A stretch of 64,000 nt of DNA from Craspedostauros australis (lineage: Eukaryota > Bacillariophyta > Bacillariophyceae > Mastogloiales > Achnanthaceae): NCBI GenBank assembly GCA_026770025.1, contig JAMXDE010000078.1, forward strand, positions 62,001 to 126,000, written 5' to 3'. The position numbers and the translations under genes were made by a program. Positions within the stretch are counted from its first letter, which is position 1. Each line of letters starts with the position of its first letter. A model generated the notes under the pieces. It saw only the letters and a program-made list of their open reading frames with translations. It had not been told where the DNA came from and ran no database searches. Positions 10,777 to 20,181 of the stretch are shown one piece after another.

Positions 10777-10872
10777 TGGGACAGAAGAGATGAGCGAAAG
10801 AGCGAGACAAGGGAGTATGACGAAAGACGATTTGTGTGTGTGAGTGAGTATGGTGGTGCGACAATGGAAGGG

Positions 10873-11660
10873 TGTCAGGAATCGGGGGTACGACTTTGCA
10901 AAGATACCGTATTCTGCCGCAGCTCCCATGAGGACTGACCGGAACCGGAATGGTATTAAGTGCAAAGATACCCATGATTGCCGCAACCCCCAATAGCATC
11001 TACCAGACAAAACGCAACCTAACAATCGACCAGTTGCACTCGGACAGCCCAATGGCCTTACCTGTCTTATGCGACATCCAAGCACCCTCATCCAGTGGCC
11101 TACTCGGCCATGTCCAGATAACGGTCGGGAACGGAGAGATCTATGAGGATGGCAACACACCAGCCCATGAGTGAATCGAGTGAGCGCGACAACCAATATA
11201 TCTGAACAAGTCGACGCGTCCCTGAGAACCAAATGTAAGAAAGTGAAACAGAGGCGATCCCTATTCACCCAAGACCACGATCCGAACGACAATAAGTTCC
11301 AAAGATCCAAAGGCAACCATCGAGATGACCGAAGGAAGGAACTGAAATGACACGGATCAAAGTGGGACCAGTGAGGCGACAGAAGACCGAAGGAGAGGTA
11401 CCTACAGGTCTACGAGTATGAACTTGACGAATGTAGGTGCTCTCCAACTCTCAACCAAGCAAGCGATGAACCACGATGAAAGCAAGATGAAGATGCAGAC
11501 GAAAAGAGCCAAGCTAAAGGGTGTAACCTCGGGTGGCTACTGCAGATCATGCTTGTTGTGAATTGGAATTGAAAGGAGATGAGCATGTTGTGCTCACAGT
11601 TCTAAAACGGTACAGACTGATAACAGATTAGTCTACTACTATAACCCCGGATTTCCAACA
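10873..11660 (+). repeat. 3' LTR of A1
   Basis: It is 788 bp and carries 10 bp (near 11350) absent from the other A LTRs, plus scattered substitutions relative to the 5' LTR. It is preceded by GGAAGGG, the probable polypurine tract. It ends CCAACA at 11660. Confidence 0.9.
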
Positions 11661-12060
11661 GTCATAGTCTTCCCATTCCGCTTCCTCCACACGCACTGGA
11701 TCAGTGACATTTGATGCCACAAGCAAGTCTGCGTAGCCGTTTCCGTGTTGCACCTCGTGCGTTGATCGTACAGTCATGCCCTTCGCGCGGAACCTGTTGC
11801 GCGGATTTGTCTTGTGCATCACACAGCGACCTTCCAAACCTGATGCATCAACCAAGACAGTGGTAGTACCTCTGATATTTCCCATTCGCATCGCGTCGAA
11901 GATTTCGCGTTCGGTTTGAATTTTGCCGCCGCTTTGTACGTAGGATCGTAGTACGATAGTGATGTAGGCAAAGTGAGTGTCGATTCGCCCTTTGCCTGTT
12001 TGGGCTTCTGTGTAGACCCAAACGACAAATTGGGGAAGTCCGTTGTGTGACGCATTCTTG
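11661..12060 (-). pseudogene. Unrecognised coding fragment between two LTRs
   Basis: One minus-strand frame is open across the whole 400 bp without a start or stop, encoding about 133 residues that include TEAQTGKGRIDTHFAY, GTTTVLVDASG and NPRNRFRAKG. It is truncated at 12060 by a B-family LTR and at 11661 by the 3' LTR of A1. The composition and unbroken frame suggest a piece of a once-real protein, host or DNA transposon. I do not recognise the family; the TEAQ..GK..xDTHF string resembles accessory regions of some eukaryotic DNA-transposon proteins, but that is only an impression. Confidence 0.5.
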
Positions 12061-12638
12061 TGTCGAGATGTACATGTGAGTATATGTCAAGATGTACGTG
12101 TATATGTGCATCGTTCACCCGTTATTCTCTCATACGCACTTGGATGGTATAACTACATTCGTGTCGATAGTATGCTATGATTCGTCAGAATTACAGTGGA
12201 AATGGAACACACAAAAGGAGCAAGATTTCTGGAGGAAATTTGCAATCGACAATTTCTGAGAGAATTGGAAGATCGTCCGTCCATCCATCAATGGTACCAA
12301 GAGAATCTCGAGGTACTTCCGAACTAAACCTCAGATGACGATATCATCTGACAGGCTGCTGCATCACCAATGGAACATGACATCTGGAGAGCAGAAGGAC
12401 GCCTACTGACATCGACAGGATGTCATCATGTCACCACGTTGACATCTGTCTCCAAGTCAGAGCAGGAGGCGAAGATCCGATGACCGAAGGGCATCAGCAT
12501 CATGGATACAGAAGGTGAACTTCAAATGGTAAGTACTCATGGAGTAGGAGCCAGTACTGAATGAACGGAGTGTCGAATGTGGAGTACGCATCGAATACGG
12601 AGTATCGTGTAGTACGAGCACACGATGTTGAGAGAGAG
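12061..12638 (+). repeat. Truncated LTR of copia family B
   Basis: It starts TGTCGAGATGTACATGTGAG and follows the 796-bp LTR of element B (63127-63922) for 578 bp, up to a GAGAGAGAG run where a D-family LTR begins. The remaining ~220 bp of B LTR are not found on the far side of that D LTR, so sequence has been lost. Many point differences from the two LTRs of B show an older copy. Confidence 0.85.
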
Positions 12639-13388
12639 AGTTGGATTTTCGTGTGCTGTTGTGACACGATCCGGAAGGGATGGCCTAGTTGACTGCCAGA
12701 TTCAAGGAATCTGATGATGAAGTCAACGTGTGGCGACCGTCTGGAGATTAGTAGTTAGTGACAATGAGGTAGATAAGTGTTGTAGTGCTGATCTTGAGTT
12801 GTGCTATTTGTTATTTGAATAGTCTGCATTGTGAATTGATCAGTTTGAGATGCAGGATGAAGAAACGATAGTCAGTCTGAATGGTGCGGCTCTGCACTGA
12901 CCTTCAGAGGTTCAGTGCTGAGGGCGGACGGGTCCTCTCTTTCTCTCTTTCTCCAATATCTCATCGTAGTAGTTCTACGTTCGAGTACTAAGCTTGACAC
13001 CTTGATTGAGGTTGAGATCGAGAACACAGGTTGTCGAGCCGAGGGAATTTGATGTAGGATTCCCTGCATGTGTTGAAGCAGCGAAGATCTCTTGACTGTT
13101 GTCGTGCAGGGTTATCAGGTTGGTTAGCTGACAACGGAATTCAGGTTGGCTGCATTACAATAGTTCAGGAGAGCACATAGTTCCCAGGGTGTCTTGATCC
13201 CATTGATTCGGATAGTATTTGAGTCAGTGGTGATTCATGATTGAGTGTGGGAGAAGGAGGGGAAAGAGCAATTGTTCCGTATTTGTTGGTGGGAGGTTTC
13301 GCGCCAAAATTTCGCGCCAAAAGCAATTTCAAGCAACGACACAGGACACACTAGAAAGAAAGTAGTCGGTTCTTAGTTGAACTGCAAT
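12639..13388 (-). repeat. Solo LTR of copia family D
   Basis: It runs from AGTTGGATTTTCG to about GAACTGCAATT, 750 bp, roughly 94% identical by eye to the D LTRs at 53721 and 62216. No D internal sequence is attached, so it is a solo or truncated LTR. The flanks (GAGAG and TGTGA) do not form a target duplication. Two tandem E2F-type sites are kept at 13297-13322. Orientation is given by analogy with D, whose coding strand is minus. Confidence 0.85.
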
Positions 13389-13517
13389 TGTGACAAGATG
13401 GAAATCTTGGTCTCATGATTCGCCATCGAGAACAAGAAACGATAACAACAAAACGAAATGAAGCACAATTTGTGTGAAACAAGGACTCTGAATTTACGCT
13501 AAGTGGATTTCTCAACA
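13386..13517. repeat. Left arm of a ~130-bp inverted repeat
   Basis: This segment, from AATTGTGACAAGATGG to GGATTTCTCAACA, matches the reverse complement of 17572-17713 at about 85-90% by eye. The two arms bracket the secreted-protein gene. No target duplication is visible outside the arms. Confidence 0.75.
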
Positions 13518-13636
13518 CATGAAGACCCAATGAAGAGGGCGAGTTTGCCATCATCCGTAAGGTGGCTGGCCCAAACCCTTCAAGACCTGGTGTTGGCGCG
13601 GAACCGGAGGAAGAATGTACTTGTGCTGCTGTCCCC

Positions 13637-16360
13637 TCAGGGCACAGTGGTGCAGTCTGGGCAAGTGCTGTTGGAGGCAATGGTCAAGACGGCGCCGAGG
13701 AGCGCGCAAGTGGAAGTCGACAGTACGTTGTATTGGCATCGGTTGCAGTTGGCGTTTTCCGCGGCAGGGTCCTCGTTGCACACGTTGTCGCCGAGGATGA
13801 TGTCCGCGTTAAAGGAGCCGCCGTAGCCCATCAATTCGCAGGAGGCATTCGGCACGCATGTACCATCACCGATAAGCGTGTCTCCCTTGAACCCGCTCCA
13901 TATTTGATTAAATTCGGAGCGAGAGTTCATGTCCGCGCACGATTCGGCGTTGACACAGGACCCGGTTCCCACGATAGTGTTGGATACAGGCTTGTTGTCG
14001 TCGCCGTTGCCCTGGCTGGTCGTTGTGCTGACGGGGTTGTATGGTCCAGAACCCATCGCATAGCAGGATGCAAAGCTAGCGCATGATCCTGCACCAATAT
14101 TGGTGTCGCCGTTGGAGTTGCTCGCGAGGTAGAGGCATGCGTTTTTTCCAGTGCATGATCCTGCACCAATAATGGCGTCGCCGTTGGAGTTTGCCGCAAA
14201 AATTCTGCATGCTTTTCTTCCAATGCACGATCCTGGCCCAATGATGGAGGCCTTGTCACTTCCAGAGTTGAAGTTGAAGAAGTAGCATGAATAAGTGCCA
14301 GAGTGGCAGGATCCCTGGAAGATGATGGACTGAGTCTCTATGTTTTTGCATGCCCTGTACCCCATGCAACTGTTGGATGCGATAGACGCAATGCCGATCC
14401 AGTTGCAGGTATCCTCTCCGTTACAGCATGCGCGCCCTTCTTTCTTACACCAACCCCTGGCATCAGCTGCGGTTCCCGTGAACATCTCACCGGGGGCGGA
14501 AGCGGCCGCCTCGAAGATATCGAGGACACCGGTCTTTCCGCTGATGGTATTGAAGAGAGCGACGCCGTCAGCAGTGCTGTTCTGGTTTTCGAAGATCCCG
14601 AGGAGATCAGCTTTGTCTCGGATAGTGGAGAGAAGGGCTACTCCCTCGGCTGTGTCTGGTGGTCCGAGAGCAACCGGGAATGTCAGGGGAGTTGGGGCGC
14701 TTGTTGGAGCGGTCGGTGCTGAAGTTGGTGCGCTAGTCGGTGTCGAGGTCGGCGAAGCAGTGGGGGCCGATGTCGGCACCGATGTCGGTGCGCTAGTCGG
14801 TGCTGAAGTTGGCACGCTGGTCGGTGCCGAGGTCGGCGAAGCAGTTGGAGCTGTTGGGGATGGTGTGGGAGGTGACGTGGCAGGCGTTGGGAAAGGGGTG
14901 GGGGAAAAAGTTGGAGAGTCTGTGGGCAAGGTGTCCTTGCCAATACAGTACTCATCCACTCTGTCACCAGTGGGATTCATGTTGCTGTCGTTGCCTCCCT
15001 TTGGGCAGGCCCCGTCGACATCGCTGATGATGTAGACTTTGTCGGAGTCGCACTCCGTCTTCGTCATGCATCCTCTGCAGCTATCAACACTGCCGCATCC
15101 ACCAAGAGGGACGACGAGGTCGGTCCTCATCCTGTCATGGAAGCCCATCTTCTCACATGACCCATCGGCGGCACAGCCACCAGCACCAATGGTCAGGCTG
15201 CCTGCATACTTGCCCGCAGTACCATGGTTGACAGTGGAATGGGCATCCTTGCAGGCACTGCTGCCAACGCACGCATTCGGGCCAATGTCGATATGGCTGC
15301 GGAAGCGATATGATGGCGACTTCTGCACGACGCGGCGGCCAGATGCATTGCATGCGTCTGGCCCAACGCATGCACCGGTCTGGATGGTGACATCACCATG
15401 AGAACGACGCCCCACTCCCTCACAAGAATGAGGGGTGGTGCATGCCATCTCACCAACAAAGGTGACTCCTGTGATGGACGGGTTGATCTCGTTCTCATTC
15501 ATCAACTCGCATGCACTTGTGCCAGTGCAGGAGGAATCGAGGATGAGCGGGTTGGGTCCCATGTCCTTGCAGGCGCTGTCACCAGTGCATGCCGTGATGG
15601 CGACAGTCATGAATGGAGGAGAGATGGAGGCGGAACCAGTGACTGAGGCGCATCCCGACGGTCCTTGGCAGCACAGATCCGCAGCAGGCAGCGACTGGGC
15701 CATTCCGATGGTCATGCACGCCTCCTCCATTGCATCCGCTCGCTCGGTGATGAGGATTGCGTTGGTGGCAGCGACCAACGCCAACTGCCCAGCAAGCACG
15801 TCATGCGACGCGTACTGGTTGAAGAGCTTGCGTGCAGCTCCTTCACCGAGGTCTCCTGCACATCCGAAGAAGTTCTGCAGCTGCTGGGATTCCTTGACGG
15901 CGGTCACTGCCTTGCGGCAGGATGGCTTGGCAGAGTTACAGATGATGGTCTTGGCGCTTGTCTCTTGTGGTGTGAGGGTGGTGGTGCCATCCGGCTGGCA
16001 AACGACCTCTATGGTGGAATCGAAGACGGTTGAAGCAGCTGATGGTTTGGATGTTGGCAGGCGGGTGGACTGGGAGGTCGGCGAGGCAGTTGGCGACCCA
16101 GTAGGCAATGCGGTTAGCGCTGTTGTTTCCGCACCAGCCGGGTTCTCAGTGGGTGGCACTCGGTTGTTCTTGTTGCCCTTGTTGCCCTTGTTGGTGTTTG
16201 CGTCATCGTCGGCGTCCTTGAGGATGCGGGTCTTCGTCATTGCTGTGTGGAGTTCCTTGGTTGGATCCACGGGAGTTCTGTTGCCGCGGAGGACAGCATG
16301 GGTTGTTGCCGTGTTGGTGACAGCGATAAAAGCCACGAAGGCTGCCTTGACGTTGAGCAT
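13637..16360 (-). CDS. Secreted Cys-rich repeat protein with PTSAPTS stalk
   Basis: Start chosen at ATG 16360 (MLNVKAAFVAFIAV), which opens a hydrophobic signal peptide followed by ALRGN-type context; an in-frame ATG 24 codons upstream would bury it. The protein has 907 residues and no visible intron. Residues ~65-105 are Pro/Thr/Ser-rich. Two arms of ~20-30-residue repeats of the form IGxGSCxGxxAC (about 235-450 and 620-885) flank a low-complexity SPT/SAPT stalk (about 475-560). Such regular G-C-x-G-x-x-A-C repeats suggest a disulphide-stabilised beta solenoid; the stalk is typical of diatom cell-surface proteins. Likely exported or wall-associated; substrate unknown. It is the only host-type gene here and is bracketed by a long inverted repeat. 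Confidence 0.8.
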   Translation of the reverse strand: MLNVKAAFVAFIAVTNTATTHAVLRGNRTPVDPTKELHTAMTKTRILKDADDDANTNKGNKGNKNNRVPPTENPAGAETTALTALPTGSPTASPTSQSTRLPTSKPSAASTVFDSTIEVVCQPDGTTTLTPQETSAKTIICNSAKPSCRKAVTAVKESQQLQNFFGCAGDLGEGAARKLFNQYASHDVLAGQLALVAATNAILITERADAMEEACMTIGMAQSLPAADLCCQGPSGCASVTGSASISPPFMTVAITACTGDSACKDMGPNPLILDSSCTGTSACELMNENEINPSITGVTFVGEMACTTPHSCEGVGRRSHGDVTIQTGACVGPDACNASGRRVVQKSPSYRFRSHIDIGPNACVGSSACKDAHSTVNHGTAGKYAGSLTIGAGGCAADGSCEKMGFHDRMRTDLVVPLGGCGSVDSCRGCMTKTECDSDKVYIISDVDGACPKGGNDSNMNPTGDRVDEYCIGKDTLPTDSPTFSPTPFPTPATSPPTPSPTAPTASPTSAPTSVPTSAPTSAPTSVPTSAPTASPTSTPTSAPTSAPTAPTSAPTPLTFPVALGPPDTAEGVALLSTIRDKADLLGIFENQNSTADGVALFNTISGKTGVLDIFEAAASAPGEMFTGTAADARGWCKKEGRACCNGEDTCNWIGIASIASNSCMGYRACKNIETQSIIFQGSCHSGTYSCYFFNFNSGSDKASIIGPGSCIGRKACRIFAANSNGDAIIGAGSCTGKNACLYLASNSNGDTNIGAGSCASFASCYAMGSGPYNPVSTTTSQGNGDDNKPVSNTIVGTGSCVNAESCADMNSRSEFNQIWSGFKGDTLIGDGTCVPNASCELMGYGGSFNADIILGDNVCNEDPAAENANCNRCQYNVLSTSTCALLGAVLTIASNSTCPDCTTVP

Positions 16361-17571
16361 CTTTGCTGTTGTCTTCGTTGCTGTCGTGAGACTGTTTGGT
16401 TCTGCACATCGGGCGCATTTGTATGTGTGCATGTATGCGTACGTGCCAGAAGAATGGGTTGGTATGAATCACGTATGGGTTGAGATTGGCAATGCGAGCA
16501 TCACGTGTAAGTTTGGCGGCGAGTTCCGTCCCACGAACAACGGCAACGATTGTGAGTGTTGCAGTGATATGTTCGTTTGTGTGAGCGTAATTGTTGGTGT
16601 GTGAAATGACGCAATACGTGGTGGCGAGCAATGACAACGACGGCAATCAATGAAGATTAACGAGATCCATCAATCGACACAACATCGTGACGATTCGATC
16701 ATGTCAAGATTGCGCACACAGGAGGCATCAGTTGCGCAGACGAAGGGAAGGGAAGGGAAGGGGAGAGAAGGAACGTGATGGAAAAGAGCAGCTTGAGTTA
16801 ATTCGGCTTGGAGGTGCGGGATTTGAGCACCTTGATGTGGAGTGGCGCGTGTCGGACATTGGCATGACACGAGGCATCCTGAACGAGATGGTCGCCATCG
16901 GCAGGCGCCGCAGCACCGCCGCATAACGAGGCGCGAAGATTGACTGGAATGTAGTAGGTATGGTGCTCACGCTCGTAAGTATCTTGCATCTTGAGCGTTG
17001 GTGCGTGCTGCCGTTTCACCAGTGCTGCTGCATCATCTGCGACACTGTCCGCGGCTCACGTGCGTGTTGACGTCGGTTTTGCAAATGAATACTCTCTCCG
17101 TTGTGTCGGTTTGAGTCTGTGCGTGCGCGTCTGTGCGTGCGCGTCTGTGCGTGCGCGTCTGTGCGTGTGCGTGTCTGTTGTCGATTCTTCCTCATGCACC
17201 AGCTCGGCTTCCATCCCCCTTTCTTCGTGATGTGCGCGTACCTTTTGAGCTGTTTCTCTTCGTTGCGGCCTCAGAGGGGCTTGTCTCTTTCTTACGCCTG
17301 CTGGTTGTTAGTTGATTGCTGGTTGCTGGCGTTTCCAATCTGATGATTGATCTGTTTTATGAGACTTTGTGTCGATTTCGGAGGCAACGAGGTGATTCCT
17401 GTGAGTTTGTTTCGCGGTGTTCTTCGTACACCCTTCCTCTGGAGGAAGATTGGGGGTTCAGCGAGGGCCAATTCTTCCTCCGAAGGAAAACCGCCCTCCA
17501 AAGGAAGGTTTCCGCCCTCTCAGGATACAGCCAACCGGAAACACCTCCTAACACAAACTGGAGACCACACT
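16361..17571. other. Upstream region of the secreted-protein gene
   Basis: No supported gene. It should contain the minus-strand promoter near 16361-16600. Plus-strand open frames here (for example 15435-16604) are mostly antisense to the gene or lack any domain. A GT/GC-rich tandem repeat lies at about 17110-17176. A purine-rich stretch with small inverted repeats (TTCCTC/GAGGAA types) lies at 17425-17515. Confidence 0.4.
17110..17176. repeat. Imperfect 14-bp tandem repeat (GTGCGTGCGCGTCT)
   Basis: Three to four copies of a unit close to GTGCGTGCGCGTCT, then a degenerate GTGCGTGTGCGTGTCT end. It is a simple-sequence array with alternating purine-pyrimidine character. Confidence 0.8.
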
Positions 17572-17713
17572 TGTTGAGAAATCCACTGACCGTAAATTCA
17601 GAGTCCTTGCTTCACACAAATTGTGCTTTGTTTCTCATTTTGCTTTGTTGTCATCGTTTTCTTGTTCTTGGTGGCGAATCACGAGACCAAGATTTCCATC
17701 TTGTCACACAATT
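17572..17713. repeat. Right arm of the inverted repeat
   Basis: Reverse complement of 13386-13517 with scattered substitutions and a 2-bp indel (TGTGAC versus TGTGTGAC). The inner boundary is TGTTGAGAAATCC and the outer boundary TTGTCACACAATT. Confidence 0.75.
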
Positions 17714-17783
17714 TCCTTTCTTCATTTTTGTATTCACACTTTGCATTCATTGTCTCACTCGCACAATTCTCTTCGCCTGGTGC

Positions 17784-17882
17784 GCCACTGACATGTTGCT
17801 GATCTTCATGCGGTGTGTTACTGACATGATGCTGATCTGCATGTGGTGTGCCACTGACATGCTGCTGATCTTCATGCGGTTT
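17784..17882. repeat. 33-bp tandem repeat, three copies
   Basis: Units begin GCCACTGACATG, GTTACTGACATG and GCCACTGACATG, and each is 33 bp with a few substitutions. The length is a multiple of three, but no reading frame around it has other support. Confidence 0.8.
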
Positions 17883-19322
17883 CAGAGTATTACATGCTAT
17901 TCCTGACATGCACTGCGTAAAAACAAGACGGCATTTTCGTTACGAGCCCCTCGAGCGGGTCGACCTGCACTTAGAAATGGACATTCTAATTCTTGGTCTG
18001 CGATATCCAAACCAAGCACATATTCGTAATACTTGTAATCTCCTCGTAAAGAATCAACCAACAGAATTTTAGTTATGTCCTAGTTGAAGTTTTATGGATC
18101 TATCTATGCAAACATATCAGACAGGTGGTCCAACAGCACAAAATTCGTTGTTTTTTGCCGAAGGTTCAATGTTCTTGGGAATCTGTCCTGAGATACCCAG
18201 TCACGGCAAGTTATTACACGCGTGAAACCCAAATTGAGGTGTACTACTCCGCTTGGACGAGTTTGCAGCCCCTTGCCGGCTCGCAGTTCGGTTGGTTGCC
18301 GTTCAGTGTTTTGGGAGCCGCGGCAATTTTGGAGAGAGCCCTTCGCAATGACGTTCCCGGCAAGCCTGACAGGTTGTCACGTTACTGGACATGATGACGT
18401 GGGTTGAAATGTCTGCGACCTCTGAACTCTCTTCGAGCTCCTTTGCGTATACCATATGATGAGTACCTTGGTGTGGTACTACAAATTCGATGTGATACCA
18501 TTCGTATAGAGCATGCGCCTCATCCGGCGCACTCGGTTTATCTTCGGCAGTGAATCGGGTTCTCCGCTATTCTCCCGTGCGTGCCCACTGTGACGAAGTA
18601 GACTAAAATACATGGGCACATCCATACACACAGCGTGCTGTTCATCGCGCACTCCTACCTTCGTCAGACTCAACTGAAAGGCAATGCGTCACTTTGCACC
18701 ATACTATTATCGTCCATGGTATCCATGTTGGTGCCTGCTTCCTGCTCGTGTCATCCTTGTCGTCTCCTCATGCTTCATCATGCAGATCCTGCTAGTTGCT
18801 GCTCCCTTGCTCTCCCCTCTGCTCCTACTCACATTCGTACGCACGGTTGCGCCAATGCCCTTGCCTGTGGTCCAATAGTTGTCTGCATACTCTTGCAATT
18901 CATCCTACTTCATTTTCTCCATCCAATTCATCAGTAAGCCACGTGCAAAGTGACTGTTCCACTGACCTCGTTATGCTGCTGTCTACTGTACCTATCATGG
19001 TCCTGCATGCCACTCATGGAATTCGATGCAATCATCTTCGTCCTTGTGTGCTGCGATTGTAGTACCTACTATACTGCATGTGGCCATCGATTACTCGCCA
19101 TCTCTCGATCACTGTTCTGTTCGCACTGATTGATCCCTTGTGTTTTGCTTCTACTCTCCTGTTCTTGTCACGTCTCTGATGTCGTTGTATTTGCGACAGG
19201 CACCTGTGTTGATTGCATTCTAATTGAGTCTTCTTTGTTCTCCCAATTCGTATCCCCATCAACAATACCGCACAGCGATGTCTCTTCCCTCTTCGATTAC
19301 GGACCAACTCTTCTGCGATGTT
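17883..19322. other. Intergenic stretch before the retrotransposon nest
   Basis: No gene, RNA or repeat could be supported. Short plus-strand frames at 18125-18394 and 18635-18937 have no recognisable domain. The stretch ends where the TGTCAGG terminus of the A2 LTR begins. Confidence 0.5.
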
Positions 19323-20100
19323 TGTCAGGAATCGGGGGTACGACTTTGCAAAGATACCGTGTTCTACCGCAGCTCCCATGAGGACTGACCGGAACCGGAA
19401 TGGTATTAAGTGCAAAGATACCCATGATTGCCGCAACCCCCAATAGCACCTCCCAGACAAAACGCAACCTAGCAATCGACCAGTTGCACTCGGACAGCCC
19501 AATGGCCTTACCTGTCTTATGCGACATCCAAGCACCCTCATCCAGTGGCCTACTCGGCCATGTCCCGATAACGGTCGGGAACGGAGAGATCTATGAGGAT
19601 GGCAACACACCAGCCCATGAGTGAATCGAGTGAGCGCGACAACCAATATATCTGAACAAGTCGACGCGTCCCTGAGGACCTAATGTGAGAAAGCGAAACA
19701 GAGGCGATCCCTATTCACCCAAGACCACGATCCAGACGACGATAAGTTCCAAACATCCAAAGGCAACCATCGAGATGACCGGAAGGAGGAACTGAAATGA
19801 AGTGGGACCAGTGAGGTGACAGGAGACCGAAGGAGAGGTACCTACAGGTCTACGAGTATGAACTTGACGAATGTAGGTACTCTCCAATCCTCAGCTAAGC
19901 AAGCGATGAACCACGATGAAAGCAAGATGAAGATGCAGACGAAAGGAGCCAAGCTAAAGGGTGTAACCTCAGGTGGCTACTGCGGATCATGCTTGTTGTG
20001 AATTGGAATCGAAAAGAGATGAGCATGTTGTGCTCACAGTTCTAAAACGGTACAGACTGATAACAGATTAGTCTACTACTATAACCCCGGATTTCCAACA
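19323..20100 (+). repeat. 5' LTR of A2
   Basis: It is 778 bp, differing at one base (GTAGGTACTC versus GTAGGTGCTC) from the A1 5' LTR. It is followed at 20101-20112 by the palindrome CGTTTCGAAACG at the primer-site position. Confidence 0.93.
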
Positions 20101-20181
20101 CGTTTCGAAACGTTACGATTGAAATCCAACGTTTCCATCACCCACCAACACAGCAACAAACAACACCACCACCACACCACC

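Larger units (their letters stand above)
4266..11660 (+). mobile_element. Full-length Ty1/copia element A1
   Basis: The element is 7395 bp: 5' LTR 4266-5043, one polyprotein frame, 3' LTR 10873-11660. LTRs start TGTCAGG and end CCAACA. A short purine run (AATGGAAGGG) precedes the 3' LTR. The flanks do not match as a target duplication: GTAGC on the left, GTCAT on the right, and the left flank is D2 RNase H while the right flank is unrelated coding sequence. The two LTRs differ at roughly 20 positions plus a 10-bp indel, yet the left LTR differs from that of A2 (19323) at one position. A1 therefore looks recombinant although its coding frame is intact. Confidence 0.93.

Noticed and set aside
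10675..11316. Long minus-strand frame in the A LTR (also at 4170-4589 and 19032-19646)
   Set aside because: It recurs only because the LTR recurs; the frame changes at the LTR edges and shows no domain.
4261..11665. GTAGC/GTCAT as a target duplication of A1
   Set aside because: Only two bases agree and the interrupted gene does not resume; kept as evidence of recombination.
15435..16604. 389-codon plus-strand frame opposite the secreted-protein gene
   Set aside because: It is antisense to a gene with clear repeat structure; Ala/Val/Gly-rich composition follows from the opposite strand.
17784..17882. Possible CRISPR-like array
   Set aside because: Units are contiguous 33-bp tandem copies without spacers, in eukaryotic DNA.
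18125..18937. Small plus-strand frames as genes
   Set aside because: No domain, no repeat in related copies, and no flanking signals; left as intergenic.
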